Shown: positions 28,337-38,060, counted from the first letter of the stretch. The stretch: 64,000 nt of DNA from Halopseudomonas pertucinogena (GCF_014646575.1 NZ_BMNN01000007.1:51266-115265), one strand, 5' to 3'. Made by a program: numbers and translations. Notes: generated by a model from the letters alone, not told the origin.

Positions 28337-29817
28337 CGGTACTGCAGGGCTTCGGCCAGGTGGGGCCGTCCGATGTGCGTCGCTTCTTCCATGTCCGCCA
28401 GGGTGCGTGCCACCTTCAGTGCGCGGTGGCTGGCCCGGCGGGACAGGCCCAGACGCTGCACCGCCTGCTCCAGCCAGGCCTCGTCTGCACTACTCAGTCG
28501 ACAATGCTCACGCGTTCCCCCCAGATCGAGATGGGCATTCAGACAGTCCTGCCGATGCAGTTGCCGCTCCCTCGCCGAGATGACCTGTGCCGCCGCCTCT
28601 TCGCTGCTGGGTCTGGCCGGCGCATGGCTCGACAGGCTGAAGGGCTCGTTGTGCATGCCCAGGTGCAGATCGATCCGGTCCAGCAGCGGGCCGGACAACT
28701 TGCTGCGGTAGCGCTGAACCTGCTCCGGCGAGCAGTTGCAGCGGCCGGACGGGTCGCTCTGATAGCCGCACGGGCAGGGATTCATCGCTGCGATCAGCTG
28801 GAAGCGGGCCGGGAAGCTCAACTGTTCCCGCGCCCTGGCGATGTGGATAACCCCGGACTCCAGCGGTTCGCGCAGCATCTCCAGGACCTTGCGGTCGAAT
28901 TCCGGCAGCTCATCGAGAAACAGCACGCCATGGTGCGCCTGGCTGATTTCTCCGGGGCGCGGCTGGCTGCCACCACCGACCAGCGCGGCGGCGGATGCGC
29001 CATGGTGGGGCGAGCGGAACGGGCGCCCGGGCCAGCGCGCCACCAATTCCCGCCCGCATACCGACTGGATGGCGGCGACCTCCAGCGCTTCATGCTCGGC
29101 CAGCGGCGGCAGGATACCGGGGAGCCGGCTGGCAAGCAGGGTCTTGCCGGTGCCGGGCGGACCGAACAGCAGAAGATTATGGGAGCCGGCGGCGGCCACG
29201 ATCAGTGCCCGCTTGGCCTGGGCCTGGCCCTGAACATCGGCCAGATCAGCGACAGGCGCAGGATCGGCTGCCGGTTCGGCCGGTGATACCGGCGTCAGCA
29301 GTTGCTCGCCGCGCAGGTGTTCACCCAGCTGGGCCAGGTGCGTTGCGGCGATGATGCGTACCCCGGGCACCAGCGCCGCTTCGGCAGCGTTGCAGCTGGG
29401 GATCAGCAGGGTCCGCTGCTGCTCGCGGCACGCCAGCGCAGCAGGCAGTACACCCTGAACCGGACGCAGCTCGCCGGAAAGGGCCAGCTCGCCGAGTACC
29501 TCACAATCCTGCAGGCTGTCAGCAGGGATCTGCCCGCTGGCCAGCAGCATGCCAAGGGCAATGGCCAGGTCGAAACGCCCGCCTTCCTTGGGCAGATCGG
29601 CGGGGGCAAGATTGATGGTGATGCGCTTGAGGCTGGGAAAGTCGAAGCGCGCATTCTGCAATGCGCTCCGGACCCGATCCTTGCTCTCACGTACAGCGGT
29701 CTCCGGCATGCCAACCAGTGTGAGACTGGGCATGCCATTGGCCAGGTGGACTTCAACAGTGACTGGTGGTGCCTGAATTCCCAGTTTCGCGCGACTGTGA
29801 ACAATCGCGAGGGACAT
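28309..29817 (-). CDS. comM: ComM/YifB family AAA+ Mg-chelatase-like helicase
   Basis: 502 residues. An N-terminal Lon-protease-like fold (VEVHLANGMPSLTLVGMPETAVRESKDRV) is followed by the AAA+ module with Walker A GPPGTGKT, Walker B GVLFLDELPEF and a zinc-type CPCGYQ...GRCNC region. ComM is a hexameric branch-migration helicase in natural transformation in Vibrio; many non-competent bacteria also keep it. Length is standard. It follows ubiK by 3 nt, so both are probably cotranscribed, and converges with the GGDEF-EAL gene. Confidence 0.94.
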   Translation of the reverse strand: MSLAIVHSRAKLGIQAPPVTVEVHLANGMPSLTLVGMPETAVRESKDRVRSALQNARFDFPSLKRITINLAPADLPKEGGRFDLAIALGMLLASGQIPADSLQDCEVLGELALSGELRPVQGVLPAALACREQQRTLLIPSCNAAEAALVPGVRIIAATHLAQLGEHLRGEQLLTPVSPAEPAADPAPVADLADVQGQAQAKRALIVAAAGSHNLLLFGPPGTGKTLLASRLPGILPPLAEHEALEVAAIQSVCGRELVARWPGRPFRSPHHGASAAALVGGGSQPRPGEISQAHHGVLFLDELPEFDRKVLEMLREPLESGVIHIARAREQLSFPARFQLIAAMNPCPCGYQSDPSGRCNCSPEQVQRYRSKLSGPLLDRIDLHLGMHNEPFSLSSHAPARPSSEEAAAQVISARERQLHRQDCLNAHLDLGGTREHCRLSSADEAWLEQAVQRLGLSRRASHRALKVARTLADMEEATHIGRPHLAEALQYRQLDRQPTS

Positions 29818-29820
29818 TGA

Positions 29821-30063
29821 TCACTCCTTGTTTTCAAGCTCCGCAACGCGCTTTTCCAGCGCCTCCAGGCGCTCGCGGGTACGCAGCAGCACGGTCTGCT
29901 GGGTCTCGAACTCTTCACGGCTCACCACGTCGAGCCTGGCCAGCGCGCTCTGCAGCAGCGCCTTGACCTGTTTCTCGAGGTCGGCGGCGGGCTGACCGAG
30001 ATCACTGCTCATCAGGCGTGCGGCCTGGCTGCCAACTTTATCCATCAGGACCTTGTGCAACAT
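29821..30063 (-). CDS. ubiK: UbiK (YqiC) ubiquinone biosynthesis accessory factor
   Basis: 80-residue helical protein of the BMFP/YqiC family: an amphipathic N-terminal part and a C-terminal coiled coil (about 45-78, RERLEALEKRVAELE). UbiK helps assemble the ubiquinone biosynthetic complex with UbiJ under aerobic conditions. Size and the central KALLQSALARLDVVSREEFETQ region agree with the family. First gene of the ubiK-comM unit, divergent from glnK. Confidence 0.9.
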   Translation of the reverse strand: MLHKVLMDKVGSQAARLMSSDLGQPAADLEKQVKALLQSALARLDVVSREEFETQQTVLLRTRERLEALEKRVAELENKE

Positions 30064-30168
30064 CTTCTGCTTCCCGTTACCGGCGTACTGGCACCGGCAG
30101 GGCCGGTGATGATGGCGGTCAGTTTATCACCCGCTACTGAACCGGCCCAACTCATTTGGGTGCGCCAG

Positions 30169-30185
30169 CGCACGTTCCTGGCGCA
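30169..30185 (+). promoter_or_regulatory. Weaker NtrC-like enhancer site upstream of glnK
   Basis: CGCACG-N5-GGCGCA matches the NtrC consensus TGCACC-N5-GGTGCA at 9 of 12 positions. Its centre is 32 bp (about three helical turns) from the stronger site at 30201-30217, the spacing expected for cooperative dimers. Confidence 0.45.
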
Positions 30186-30200
30186 ACGGCGGCGAAACAT

Positions 30201-30217
30201 TGCACTGATGTGGTGCA
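30201..30217 (+). promoter_or_regulatory. NtrC-like enhancer site upstream of glnK
   Basis: TGCACT-N5-GGTGCA matches the NtrC consensus at 11 of 12 positions. It lies about 101-117 bp before the start predicted from the sigma-54 promoter, a normal enhancer distance. Confidence 0.75.
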
Positions 30218-30291
30218 GTTCCTCCCCGCTGCGTCGGTGGGACGGCGCTCTGCTTCACGCAAGACGTTGAAAAGAGTCGGAATTCCGACAT

Positions 30292-30306
30292 TGGCAGAGT
30301 TTCTGC
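30292..30306 (+). promoter_or_regulatory. Sigma-54 promoter of glnK-amtB
   Basis: TGGCAGAGTTTCTGC, with GG and GC at the exact -24/-12 spacing and close to the consensus TGGCAC-N5-TTGC. Predicted start near 30318, giving a 5' leader of about 130 nt. With the NtrC sites it forms the usual nitrogen-limitation promoter. This promoter and the two sites account for the 383-bp gap between ubiK and glnK. Confidence 0.8.
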
Positions 30307-30380
30307 AATGCAGCAGACGGACACCGGCGGCACTTATTGCGCCGCTCGATAAGGGTGATAGATGCAAAGTCCGATTTTAA

Positions 30381-30785
<405 letters not shown>

Positions 30786-30834
30786 AGCATTGCTTCATCA
30801 CATGCAGTAACAAGCCTATCTGGGGGGCTTAGTT

Positions 30835-32079
30835 ATGGAAGATCTCGTACAGATCAAGTACGCACTTGATACGTTCTATTTTCTGGTGTGCGCCGTACTG
30901 GTGATGTGGATGGCCTGCGGTTTTGCCATGCTCGAAGCCGGCCTGGTCCGCACCAAGAGCACCACCGAAATCCTCGCCAAGAACATCTCGCTGTTCGCCA
31001 TTGCCTCGGTAATGTACCTGCTGGTGGGGTATTACATCATGTACTCCTCCGACAACGGCATCCTGCCGAGTCTGGGCATGCTGATCGGCGACGAACACAG
31101 TCTGGCCGACGTGACCGCAGGGGGAGACGAAGCCCCCTACTATTCCAGTCGCGCCGACTTCTTCTTCCAGATCGTGTTCGCCGGCGCCTGCATGTCCATC
31201 GTTTCCGGCGCCGTGGCCGAGCGCATGAAGCTCTGGGCATTCCTCGGCTTTGCGGTGATCATGACCGGCTTCATCTATCCCATACAGGGCAGCTGGAGCT
31301 GGGGTGGGGGCTGGCTGAGCGAGCTGGGCTATTCCGATTATGCCGGCTCCGGCATCGTCCACATGGCTGGCGCCGCTGCGGCGCTGGCCGGTGTGCTGCT
31401 GCTCGGTCCGCGCAGTGGCAAGTACGGGCCCGGTGGTCAGATCAATGCCATACCCGGCAGCAACATGCCGCTCTCCACGCTGGGTATTTTCATCCTGTGG
31501 ATGGGCTGGTTCGGCTTCAACGGAGGGTCTGAGCTGAAGATTTCAGACGTGGAGTCGGCCAACAACGTGGCGCAGGTGATGGTGAACACCAATCTGTCTG
31601 CGGCCGGCGGGCTGCTTGCTGCCATGGCTACCGCCCGGGTGCTGTTCGGCAAGACCGACCTGACCATGGTGCTCAACGGGGCGCTGGCGGGACTGGTGGC
31701 GATCACCGCCGATCCGCTGTCTCCTTCGGCGCCCGGTGCGCTGCTGATCGGTGCGGTCGGCGGGGTGATCGTGGTGCTCAGTGTGCTCGGTCTGGACCGG
31801 CTGAAGATCGATGATCCTGCCGGTGCCATCTCTGCCCACGGCTCGGCGGGCATCTGGGGTGTGCTGGCCGTGCCGCTGAGCAATGCGGAGGCAAGCCTGG
31901 TCGGACAGCTGATCGGCGTGATATCGATCTTCGCCTGGGTGTTCGTGGCCAGCCTGCTGGTATGGGGGCTGATCACGGTGGTCATCGGCATCCGGATTTC
32001 CCCCGAAGAGGAATACCTCGGAGTGGATGCCGTGGAATGCGGACTGGAAGCCTACCCGGAGTTCACCTTGAAGAAGTGA
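30835..32079 (+). CDS. amtB: Ammonium transporter AmtB
   Basis: 414-residue trimeric ammonium channel with about 11 membrane helices. The twin-histidine pore is visible as SGIVHMAGA and ISAHGSAGIWG, together with the family segments GFAMLEAGLVRTKS and WMGWFGFNGGS. It lies 49 nt after glnK in the classical operon, and GlnK should bind its cytoplasmic face. The stop is followed directly by the palindromic repeat array, which may affect mRNA end formation. Confidence 0.96.
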   Translation: MEDLVQIKYALDTFYFLVCAVLVMWMACGFAMLEAGLVRTKSTTEILAKNISLFAIASVMYLLVGYYIMYSSDNGILPSLGMLIGDEHSLADVTAGGDEAPYYSSRADFFFQIVFAGACMSIVSGAVAERMKLWAFLGFAVIMTGFIYPIQGSWSWGGGWLSELGYSDYAGSGIVHMAGAAAALAGVLLLGPRSGKYGPGGQINAIPGSNMPLSTLGIFILWMGWFGFNGGSELKISDVESANNVAQVMVNTNLSAAGGLLAAMATARVLFGKTDLTMVLNGALAGLVAITADPLSPSAPGALLIGAVGGVIVVLSVLGLDRLKIDDPAGAISAHGSAGIWGVLAVPLSNAEASLVGQLIGVISIFAWVFVASLLVWGLITVVIGIRISPEEEYLGVDAVECGLEAYPEFTLKK

Positions 32080-32115
32080 CACGTCCGCAGATACCCCGGG
32101 AGGACTCCCTGGGAA

Positions 32116-32454
32116 GTTCGAGTTCCATCTCGAACAAGGGGCAGCCGACAAGAGCGCCCGTCGAGATGGAACTCGACGCTCCCAGGGGAGGCCGTTTTGT
32201 GGGGAAGTTCGAGTTCCACCTCGAACAAGGAGGGCAGCCGACAAGCGCGCCCGTCGAGATGGAACTCGACGCTCCCAGGGGAGGCCGTTTTGTGGGGAAG
32301 TTCGAGTTCCATCTCGAACAAGGGGCAGCCGACAAGCCCGCCCGTCGAGATGGAACTCGACGCTCCCAGGGGAGGCCGCTTTTTTGGGAAGTTCGAGTTC
32401 CATCTCGAACAAGGAGGGCAGCCGACAAGCACGCCCGTCGAGATGGAACTCGAC
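32116..32454. repeat. Array of four 91-93 bp units, each an inverted pair of the same 16-mer
   Basis: Element A (TCGAGTTCCATCTCGA within 20 bp) occurs at 32116, 32207 (one base changed), 32300 and 32391. Element B, its exact reverse complement, occurs at 32160, 32253, 32344 and 32437. Each element is itself a hairpin (6-7 bp arms, 6-nt loop), and each A-B pair can form a 16-bp stem over a conserved 24-26 nt loop. B-A distances are always 29 bp and contain CTCCCAGGGGAG. This fills most of the 488-bp gap between amtB and the next gene. It looks like a bacterial interspersed mosaic (REP-type) element amplified in tandem. Confidence 0.9.
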
Positions 32455-32567
32455 GCTCCCCAAGGGGAAGCCAGGTAACCTGGGTCTGATCCTCCCACAA
32501 ACACCAAACTTGCCTCTCATATCGCAGTCCAAGACAGCACCCCCAAACCCATTACCTGGAGAACGGG

Positions 32568-33023
32568 ATGCAGACTGAAACCTACGATTATCTGTTGCAA
32601 TGGACCAGCGAACTGCACCAGACCATTGCCGACAAGCTCGAACAGGCCATGGGCCCGGATACCGACCAGCGCAGCCGCTGGCTGATGGAATACATAGCTA
32701 GCCATGAGCGCGAGCTGGCCGCCACCGTGGAACGCTATCGGGCGCAGGCGGGCGAGGCGGAGAGTCGCACCTGGCTGTACGAACACGTCGGTGAGGACGT
32801 GCCGCCCAACTCGCGCTGGGAGCTCAGTTTCGAAGGGGATGACGCGGAGCAGATCAAGGCCAAGGTATTCGAACTGCACAACCAGCTGATCGAGGTGTTC
32901 ACCTCGATGAAGGGCCGCGCACCCATCCCCGCTGCGGTGGAGCTGATGACCAACATGCTCAATCTGGAAGAAGGGGCGACCCGCCGTCTGGCGGAGCAGG
33001 CTGGCCGGCTGAACGAACTTTGA
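32568..33023 (+). CDS. Unknown all-helical protein
   Basis: 151 residues, no named family recognised. It is strongly acidic and predicted helical throughout, with no signal peptide or membrane segment. HELHQTIADKLEQAMG-like amphipathic helices and a repeated Glu/His pattern (EYIASHERELAATVERYR; ELHNQLIEVFTSM) recall four-helix ferritin-like bundles, but no clear di-iron ExxH pair is set. The start ATG at 32568 follows GGAGAACGGG. A small cytoplasmic helical-bundle protein is all that can be said. Confidence 0.75.
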   Translation: MQTETYDYLLQWTSELHQTIADKLEQAMGPDTDQRSRWLMEYIASHERELAATVERYRAQAGEAESRTWLYEHVGEDVPPNSRWELSFEGDDAEQIKAKVFELHNQLIEVFTSMKGRAPIPAAVELMTNMLNLEEGATRRLAEQAGRLNEL

Positions 33024-33066
33024 GCCGGGTTCGGCAGGTCATTGGAAAAATTCATCTTTTTTCCTC

Positions 33067-33094
33067 TTTTCAAATCCTTACGTTGCGCTATATA
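33067..33094 (+). promoter_or_regulatory. Candidate promoter of sutA
   Basis: TTTTCA (33067-33072) and TATATA (33089-33094) with a 16-bp spacer in an unusually A/T-rich stretch 30 bp before sutA. Both boxes match consensus at 4 of 6 positions, so this is tentative. Confidence 0.35.
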
Positions 33095-33123
33095 TAGCCA
33101 GGTTTTCCAGCCGAGGATTATGT

Positions 33124-33429
33124 ATGAGCGAAGACGACATCGAAGATGATGACCTCCAGGAAGAGGAGGAGGTAGACAACAGCAATGTCGACGAAGTCGA
33201 CGAAATGGAAGTCGATGAAGAGCCGGCGGTAAAGCCGCGGAAGAAGGCCGCTGTTCAGGAGGACCTGGAAGGGGCATCGCTGGAGGCGAAGCAGCGGGAG
33301 CGGGAGATGCTGGCGCGGCAGATGGAAGAGTTTCTGGCCAGGGGCGGCAAGATCCAGGAGGTGGACAACAACGCGCTGGGCGACCCGCCGAAGAAGCCGG
33401 AGGGCAAGTACGGCAGCCGACCTATCTGA
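33124..33429 (+). CDS. sutA: SutA, RNA polymerase-associated slow-growth regulator
   Basis: 101-residue, highly acidic, largely disordered protein. The N-terminal third is almost all Asp/Glu; then comes a helix (EAKQREREMLARQMEEFLARGG) and a conserved tail DPPKKPEGKYGSRPI. This layout and tail match P. aeruginosa SutA, which binds RNA polymerase beta and promotes open-complex formation during survival under starvation. The 3' end overlaps the convergent HAD gene by 8 bp. Confidence 0.88.
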   Translation: MSEDDIEDDDLQEEEEVDNSNVDEVDEMEVDEEPAVKPRKKAAVQEDLEGASLEAKQREREMLARQMEEFLARGGKIQEVDNNALGDPPKKPEGKYGSRPI

Positions 33430-34132
33430 CCAGACGGCTGCCGTACTCGCGGAGCCAGCCGGGGATTTCGCTGAGGCAGCGGACTTCCCCGTGGGCTGGC
33501 TCCGCACCCGACCATTCCAGCCCCAGCCGGTTGAACCACAGGGTATGCAGCCCTACCGCACGGGCGCCTGCCACATCGTCCACCGGGTGGTCACCGACGT
33601 GCAGAGCTGCCTGCGGCTCGACGCCGGCACGCTCCAGTGCCGCGAGAAAGGGCGCCGGGTCCGGCTTGCTCAGGCCGATCTCGTCGGCGGACACGATCAC
33701 CTTGAAATACTTTTCCAGCCCCAGTCTGCGTACATCGGCGTTGCCATTGGAAATGGTCGCCAGCTGATAATGCCTGGCCAGCTCTTCCAGCAGCGGTTCG
33801 CAGTGGGGAAAGAACGTCAGCGCATGGCGCGCCTCGAGAAACACCTCAAACCCTGCCAGCGCCAGCTCGCGCGCTTCATCCTGCTCGTACCCGGCCTTGC
33901 GCAGGCCATGTTCGAGCACCGCAATACGCAGCGCCGTCACCCGGTGACGCAGCTCGGGCTGGGTGGCCAGCACCTCACCGCGCAGGGCACGCCGGGCATC
34001 GGCATCCAGCCGCTGGCTGAAGCGCGGCGCGTGTCGGTCCAGCCATTCGAGCAGGGTCTGCTCGGCGGCAGCGACTACGGATTCGGTCTCCCAGAGAGTA
34101 TTGTCCAGGTCGAAGGTCAACAGCTCGATCAT
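33422..34132 (-). CDS. HAD-superfamily hydrolase (YigB-like)
   Basis: 236 residues. HAD motif I is FDLDNTLWE near the N terminus, motif II ISNGN, motif III Lys in GLSKPDPAPF and motif IV HVGDHPVDDVAGA. Its position next to xerC parallels yigB, an FMN-type phosphatase gene, in E. coli and the equivalent gene in Pseudomonas; the exact substrate cannot be read. The ATG at 34132 is 1 nt after the xerC stop; longer upstream frames run through xerC and are ignored. Confidence 0.9.
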   Translation of the reverse strand: MIELLTFDLDNTLWETESVVAAAEQTLLEWLDRHAPRFSQRLDADARRALRGEVLATQPELRHRVTALRIAVLEHGLRKAGYEQDEARELALAGFEVFLEARHALTFFPHCEPLLEELARHYQLATISNGNADVRRLGLEKYFKVIVSADEIGLSKPDPAPFLAALERAGVEPQAALHVGDHPVDDVAGARAVGLHTLWFNRLGLEWSGAEPAHGEVRCLSEIPGWLREYGSRLVR

Positions 34133-34133
34133 G

Positions 34134-35045
34134 TCATTCCTCGGTCTTGCGTCTGGCCCTGGGGTGGGCCTGGTCGTACACCTCCGCCAGATGCTGGAAG
34201 TTGAGATGAGTGTACACCTGCGTGGTGCTGATATCGCTGTGGCCGAGCAGCTCCTGCACCGCACGCAGGTCGCCGGAGGACTCCAGCAGATGACTGGCGA
34301 AGGAATGCCGCAGCATGTGCGGGTGCAGATGCTGGCCCAGCTGTTCGACACCATAGCGGCGAACCCGCAGCTGGATTGCCCTCGGCGTCAGCCGTCGACC
34401 CTGCATGCTGACGAAGACCGGCTGGCTGCCCCCGGGCACCGGAGGTCGTACCTTGAACCAGCGTTCCAGCGCCTGACGGGCCATGCGTCCCACGGGGATC
34501 ACGCGGGTGCGTTTGCGCTTGCCGGTAACACGCACCTCGCCCTGTTGAAGATCCAGCTGCGGCATGTCGAGGCTGGCCAGTTCCGCCAGCCGCAGGCCGG
34601 AGGAGTACAGCAGCTCGAGCATGGCGTGGTCGCGCAGCGTCAGCCAGTCGTCCTCGACCGGGGCATCGAGCAGCTGGTTGGCCTGGTCGGCATCCAGCAG
34701 CCTCGGCAACCTGTCCGGCGCCTTCGGTGCTCGCAGATCCAGCGCCGGATTGTGCCGGCAGCGCCGCTCGCGGATCAGGTACTGGAACAGGGTGCGGATG
34801 GCGCTGAGCTCCCGCTGCAGGCTGCGTCCGGACAGGCCGCTGGCATGGCGGCCGGCGACGTAGCGGCGCAGCAGGGCGTTGTCGACCTCGTTCCAGTCGC
34901 TGATCTGCTGCTTTTCGAGAAAGCGGCAGCAGCTGAGCAGGTCGCGCCGGTAGGCCTCCAGCGTATGGGGGGAAAGCTGGCGCTCGTTGCGCAGGTGGTC
35001 GGTGAACTGCTCCACCGCGCCGTGCAACGGAGCGCTGAGGGTCAT
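34134..35045 (-). CDS. xerC: Tyrosine recombinase XerC
   Basis: 303 residues. With XerD it resolves chromosome dimers at dif. SAM-like N-terminal domain ([20 protein letters not shown]) and catalytic domain with Arg in SSGLRLAEL, Lys in [17 protein letters not shown] (His, Arg), [15 protein letters not shown] (His and nucleophile Tyr). Length is canonical. It overlaps the DUF484 gene by 4 nt, as in the conserved dapF-DUF484-xerC operon. Confidence 0.96.
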   Translation of the reverse strand: MTLSAPLHGAVEQFTDHLRNERQLSPHTLEAYRRDLLSCCRFLEKQQISDWNEVDNALLRRYVAGRHASGLSGRSLQRELSAIRTLFQYLIRERRCRHNPALDLRAPKAPDRLPRLLDADQANQLLDAPVEDDWLTLRDHAMLELLYSSGLRLAELASLDMPQLDLQQGEVRVTGKRKRTRVIPVGRMARQALERWFKVRPPVPGGSQPVFVSMQGRRLTPRAIQLRVRRYGVEQLGQHLHPHMLRHSFASHLLESSGDLRAVQELLGHSDISTTQVYTHLNFQHLAEVYDQAHPRARRKTEE

Positions 35046-35752
35046 CGGGACGCCGGCTCGCTGAGTGTCGCCGGGCGCTGGCGCAGCAGCACCCGCGCCA
35101 GGGCATCGGCGATGTAACTGAGGAACAGCGTACCGGTGGCGCTGCGGTACTGCTGCGGGTCACGACTGCCAAGGGCCAGCACACCGTGCAGCCCCTGGTG
35201 CTGGATCGGCGCCAGCGCGGTGGAGGCAACCTCGTCCGCATGCTCGCCGAACAGGAACTCCAGTTCGTGACTGCGCAGCACGCCGCTGAGGGTCTTGCCG
35301 CTGTCGAGCAGGTGGCCGATGGCTTCGCGGGCCTGGGCATGGGTGGTACAGCGGGCATTGGAGAAGCGCCGGGTCTCGCTGAACAGGATCAGGCTGACGA
35401 AGGGCACCTTGAAATCATCCCGCAGACTGTCCTCGATGCTGGCAATGACCTCCTCCACATCCGGCGCTTCCAGCAGCTGGAGTATCAGCCGGCGGCTCTT
35501 CTCGAACAGGCGGTCATTTTCCCTGGCCACGCTCATCAGCTCGCTGAGCCGGTGACGCACATCGATGTTGCGCTCTCGCAGAAGCTTAACCTGACGTTCG
35601 ACCAGCGACACGGCCTGACCGGACTGGTGGGGAATCAGCAGTTCCGGCAGCAGCTCGTCATATTCGACGAAGAAGGCCGGATTCTGCCGCAGGTATTCCG
35701 CCACCTGCGCGGCGCTGAGGTCAGGCTGGGTCGGCTGGGAGGGTGTGCTCAT
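35042..35752 (-). CDS. DUF484 family protein (GAF-like)
   Basis: 236 residues. The N-terminal [27 protein letters not shown] segment is the family hallmark; residues 90-225 form a GAF-like domain ([28 protein letters not shown]). The protein is known as YigA in E. coli; its role is unknown despite constant linkage with dapF and xerC. It overlaps its neighbours by 4 nt on both sides, so translation is probably coupled. Confidence 0.92.
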   Translation of the reverse strand: MSTPSQPTQPDLSAAQVAEYLRQNPAFFVEYDELLPELLIPHQSGQAVSLVERQVKLLRERNIDVRHRLSELMSVARENDRLFEKSRRLILQLLEAPDVEEVIASIEDSLRDDFKVPFVSLILFSETRRFSNARCTTHAQAREAIGHLLDSGKTLSGVLRSHELEFLFGEHADEVASTALAPIQHQGLHGVLALGSRDPQQYRSATGTLFLSYIADALARVLLRQRPATLSEPASR

Positions 35753-36579
35753 ACGCGTATCTGTCCTTCGTAAACCCGGCTGGCGGGCCCGGTCATCATC
35801 ACGGGCCGGCCTTCACCGGCCCATTCTATTTTCAGGGTGCCCCCCGGCAGGCGCACATTGACCGGCGACTGCAGCCGGCCCAGCCGAATGCCGGCCACCG
35901 CTGCGGCGCAGGCACCGGTACCACAGGCCTGGGTTTCACCGGCTCCGCGCTCGTGCACCCGCAGCCGGACGTGGTGGGCATCGACGATCTGCATGAAGCC
36001 GGCATTGACCCGCTGCGGGAAGCGCGGATGGTGCTCGATCAGCGGGCCCAGTTCGGCCACCGGGTAGCGGTCCAGGTCTTCCACCAGGGTGACGCAATGG
36101 GGGTTACCCATGGACAGGACGGACACCTGCAGGTTCAGTTCGCCGACCTGCAGGGGATGGACCGCTGCCGCGCTGTCCGCCTCGAAGGGCACCTGCTGCG
36201 GCTCCAGGCGTGGAATGCCCATGTTGACCGTTACCTGGCCGTCCCGCCGTACATGCAGGGTGATCCGGCCGCCGGCGGTCTCCACCTCGATGCTGGACTT
36301 GGCGGTGAGCCGCTTGTCCTGAACGAAGCGCGCAAAGCAGCGTGCGCCGTTGCCGCACTGTTCCACTTCGCTGCCATCGGCGTTGAAGATGCGATAGCGG
36401 AAGTCCACGTCCGGATCGCCCGGCGGCTCGACCACCAGCAACTGATCGAAGCCGACACCGGTATGCCTGTTGCTCCACTGGCGGATCAGCTTCGGCGACA
36501 GCTGGGCATGCTGGGTGACCATGTCGATGACCATGAAATCGTTGCCCAGGCCGTGCATCTTGGTGAAGCGCAGCAGCAT
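35749..36579 (-). CDS. dapF: Diaminopimelate epimerase DapF
   Basis: 276 residues. Converts LL- to meso-diaminopimelate for lysine and peptidoglycan synthesis. Both catalytic cysteines are visible: [13 protein letters not shown] and ACGTGACAA. The ATG at 36579 ([15 protein letters not shown]) gives the standard length and lies 1 nt after the lysA stop. It works directly upstream of LysA in the pathway. Confidence 0.97.
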   Translation of the reverse strand: MLLRFTKMHGLGNDFMVIDMVTQHAQLSPKLIRQWSNRHTGVGFDQLLVVEPPGDPDVDFRYRIFNADGSEVEQCGNGARCFARFVQDKRLTAKSSIEVETAGGRITLHVRRDGQVTVNMGIPRLEPQQVPFEADSAAAVHPLQVGELNLQVSVLSMGNPHCVTLVEDLDRYPVAELGPLIEHHPRFPQRVNAGFMQIVDAHHVRLRVHERGAGETQACGTGACAAAVAGIRLGRLQSPVNVRLPGGTLKIEWAGEGRPVMMTGPASRVYEGQIRV

Positions 36580-36580
36580 G

Positions 36581-37834
36581 TCAGGCCTCGGGCAGCAGGG
36601 ACTCGCCGGCGAACAGCTCGCTGACCGTCTCCCGGCGGCGCACCAGATGGCTGGTGGCACCGTCTACCATCACTTCGGCAGCGCGGGGGCGCGAATTGTA
36701 GTTGGAGCTCATCACGAAGCCGTAGGCGCCGGCGGAGCGGACTGCCAGCAGATCACCCTCGGCCAGCGCCAGCGGCCGGTCCTTGCCGAGAAAGTCGCCG
36801 GTCTCGCAGATGGCGCCGACCAGATCCCATTGCATCACGGGCACGTCCTCGCGCGGCCGCACCGGGTCGATGCCCATCCAGGCGCTGTACAGGGCAGGGC
36901 GGATCAGATCGTTCATGGCCGCATCGATGATGGCGAAGTTCCGGTGCTCGGTGGGCTTGAGCAGGTTGACGCCGGTCAGCAGCACGCCGGCGTTGGCCAC
37001 GATCGACCGGCCCGGCTCGAACAGCAGGGTGAGATCCCGACCGGCGATCTTCTCGCGCACCCGGCCGAGGTATTCGCCGGGGGTGGGCGGCGTCTCGTTC
37101 TGGTAGACCACGCCCAGACCGCCGCCCATGTCCAGGTGGCGTACCCGGATGCCCTCGTCGGCGAGCTGGTCGATCAGCACCAGCATGCGATCCAGAGCGT
37201 CCAGCAAGGGGGTGTCGTCGGTCAGCTGGGAGCCGATGTGGCAGTCGGCGCCGACGATCTCGAGGTTCGGCAGTTCCGCAGCGCGGCGGTAGATCGCCAG
37301 GGCCTGGTTGATGTCGATGCCGAACTTGTTTTCCTTCAGTCCGGTGGAGATGTAGGGGTGGGTCATGGCGTCCACGTCGGGGTTGACCCGCAGCGAAACC
37401 GGTGCCTTCACGCCCAGCTCTGCAGCCACGTGCTGCAGACGCTCCAGCTCGGCGGCGGACTCGACGTTGAAACATTTGATGCCGACCAGCAGGGCCCGGC
37501 GCATCTCTTCCTCGGTCTTGCCCAGGCCGGAGAACACCACCTTGCCGGGCTCCCCGCCGGCGGCCAGCACGCGTTCCAGCTCACCGCCGGAGACGATGTC
37601 GAAGCCGGCGCCGAGCCGGGCCAGCGCGTTCAGCACGCCAAGGTTGGAGTTGGCCTTGACGGCAAAGCAGACCAGATGGGGCAGACCGTCCAGGGCCCGG
37701 TCCCAGGCCAGCCAGGCCTGTTCGATGGCGCGGCGGGAATAGACATAACAGGGGGTGCCGTACTGCGCGGCGATGTCGGACAGGGCAACGTCCTCGGCAT
37801 GGAGCTCGCCGTTACGGTATTGGAATTCACTCAT
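36581..37834 (-). CDS. lysA: Diaminopimelate decarboxylase LysA
   Basis: 417-residue PLP enzyme making L-lysine from meso-diaminopimelate. The PLP lysine is in FAVKANSN, the Gly-rich phosphate site in [12 protein letters not shown], and the substrate/dimer segment [11 protein letters not shown] near the C terminus. The gene is part of lptM-lysA-dapF-DUF484-xerC-HAD, with only 7 nt separating it from lptM. Confidence 0.97.
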   Translation of the reverse strand: MSEFQYRNGELHAEDVALSDIAAQYGTPCYVYSRRAIEQAWLAWDRALDGLPHLVCFAVKANSNLGVLNALARLGAGFDIVSGGELERVLAAGGEPGKVVFSGLGKTEEEMRRALLVGIKCFNVESAAELERLQHVAAELGVKAPVSLRVNPDVDAMTHPYISTGLKENKFGIDINQALAIYRRAAELPNLEIVGADCHIGSQLTDDTPLLDALDRMLVLIDQLADEGIRVRHLDMGGGLGVVYQNETPPTPGEYLGRVREKIAGRDLTLLFEPGRSIVANAGVLLTGVNLLKPTEHRNFAIIDAAMNDLIRPALYSAWMGIDPVRPREDVPVMQWDLVGAICETGDFLGKDRPLALAEGDLLAVRSAGAYGFVMSSNYNSRPRAAEVMVDGATSHLVRRRETVSELFAGESLLPEA

Positions 37835-37841
37835 TAAGCTT

Positions 37842-37988
37842 TCAGTCTTCCGTAGGTTGCTGGATCAGCGCTTCCCGCGCGGGATCAACCGGCTGGCCGG
37901 CTGTTTCTTCAGGCAGGTAAAGGGGACCTTTCTGGCCACAGCCGGCCAGGAACAGCAGGGCAATGAACGCTCCGAGGGATCGTTTCAT
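37842..37988 (-). CDS. lptM: LptM (YifL-type) small lipoprotein
   Basis: 48 residues: MKRSLGAFIALLFLAGCG is a lipoprotein signal with lipobox LAGC, followed by the hallmark GQKGPLYLPEE. LptM assists disulfide maturation of the LptD/LptE translocon in E. coli. The gene sits upstream of lysA as in other gammaproteobacteria, and is read into lysA. Short, but the pattern is unmistakable. Confidence 0.93.
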   Translation of the reverse strand: MKRSLGAFIALLFLAGCGQKGPLYLPEETAGQPVDPAREALIQQPTED

Positions 37989-38060
37989 GATGGAACTCCG
38001 GTTGATGAACGGATGATGAAATGCAGTATACCGAGGCTGGGGATGCCGCGCACCCGCCGC

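Noticed and set aside
30329..30340. Second sigma-54-like sequence before glnK (GGCACTTATTGC)
   Set aside because: Only 8 bases separate GG and GC instead of 10, whereas the site at 30292-30306 has the exact spacing.
32116..32454. CRISPR array
   Set aside because: The repeats alternate in orientation, the intervening sequences are conserved instead of unique, and no cas gene is present.
31962..32507. Open frames on both strands across the repeat array
   Set aside because: They are open only because the repeated unit lacks stops; the translations are repetitive and have no ribosome-binding site or family similarity.
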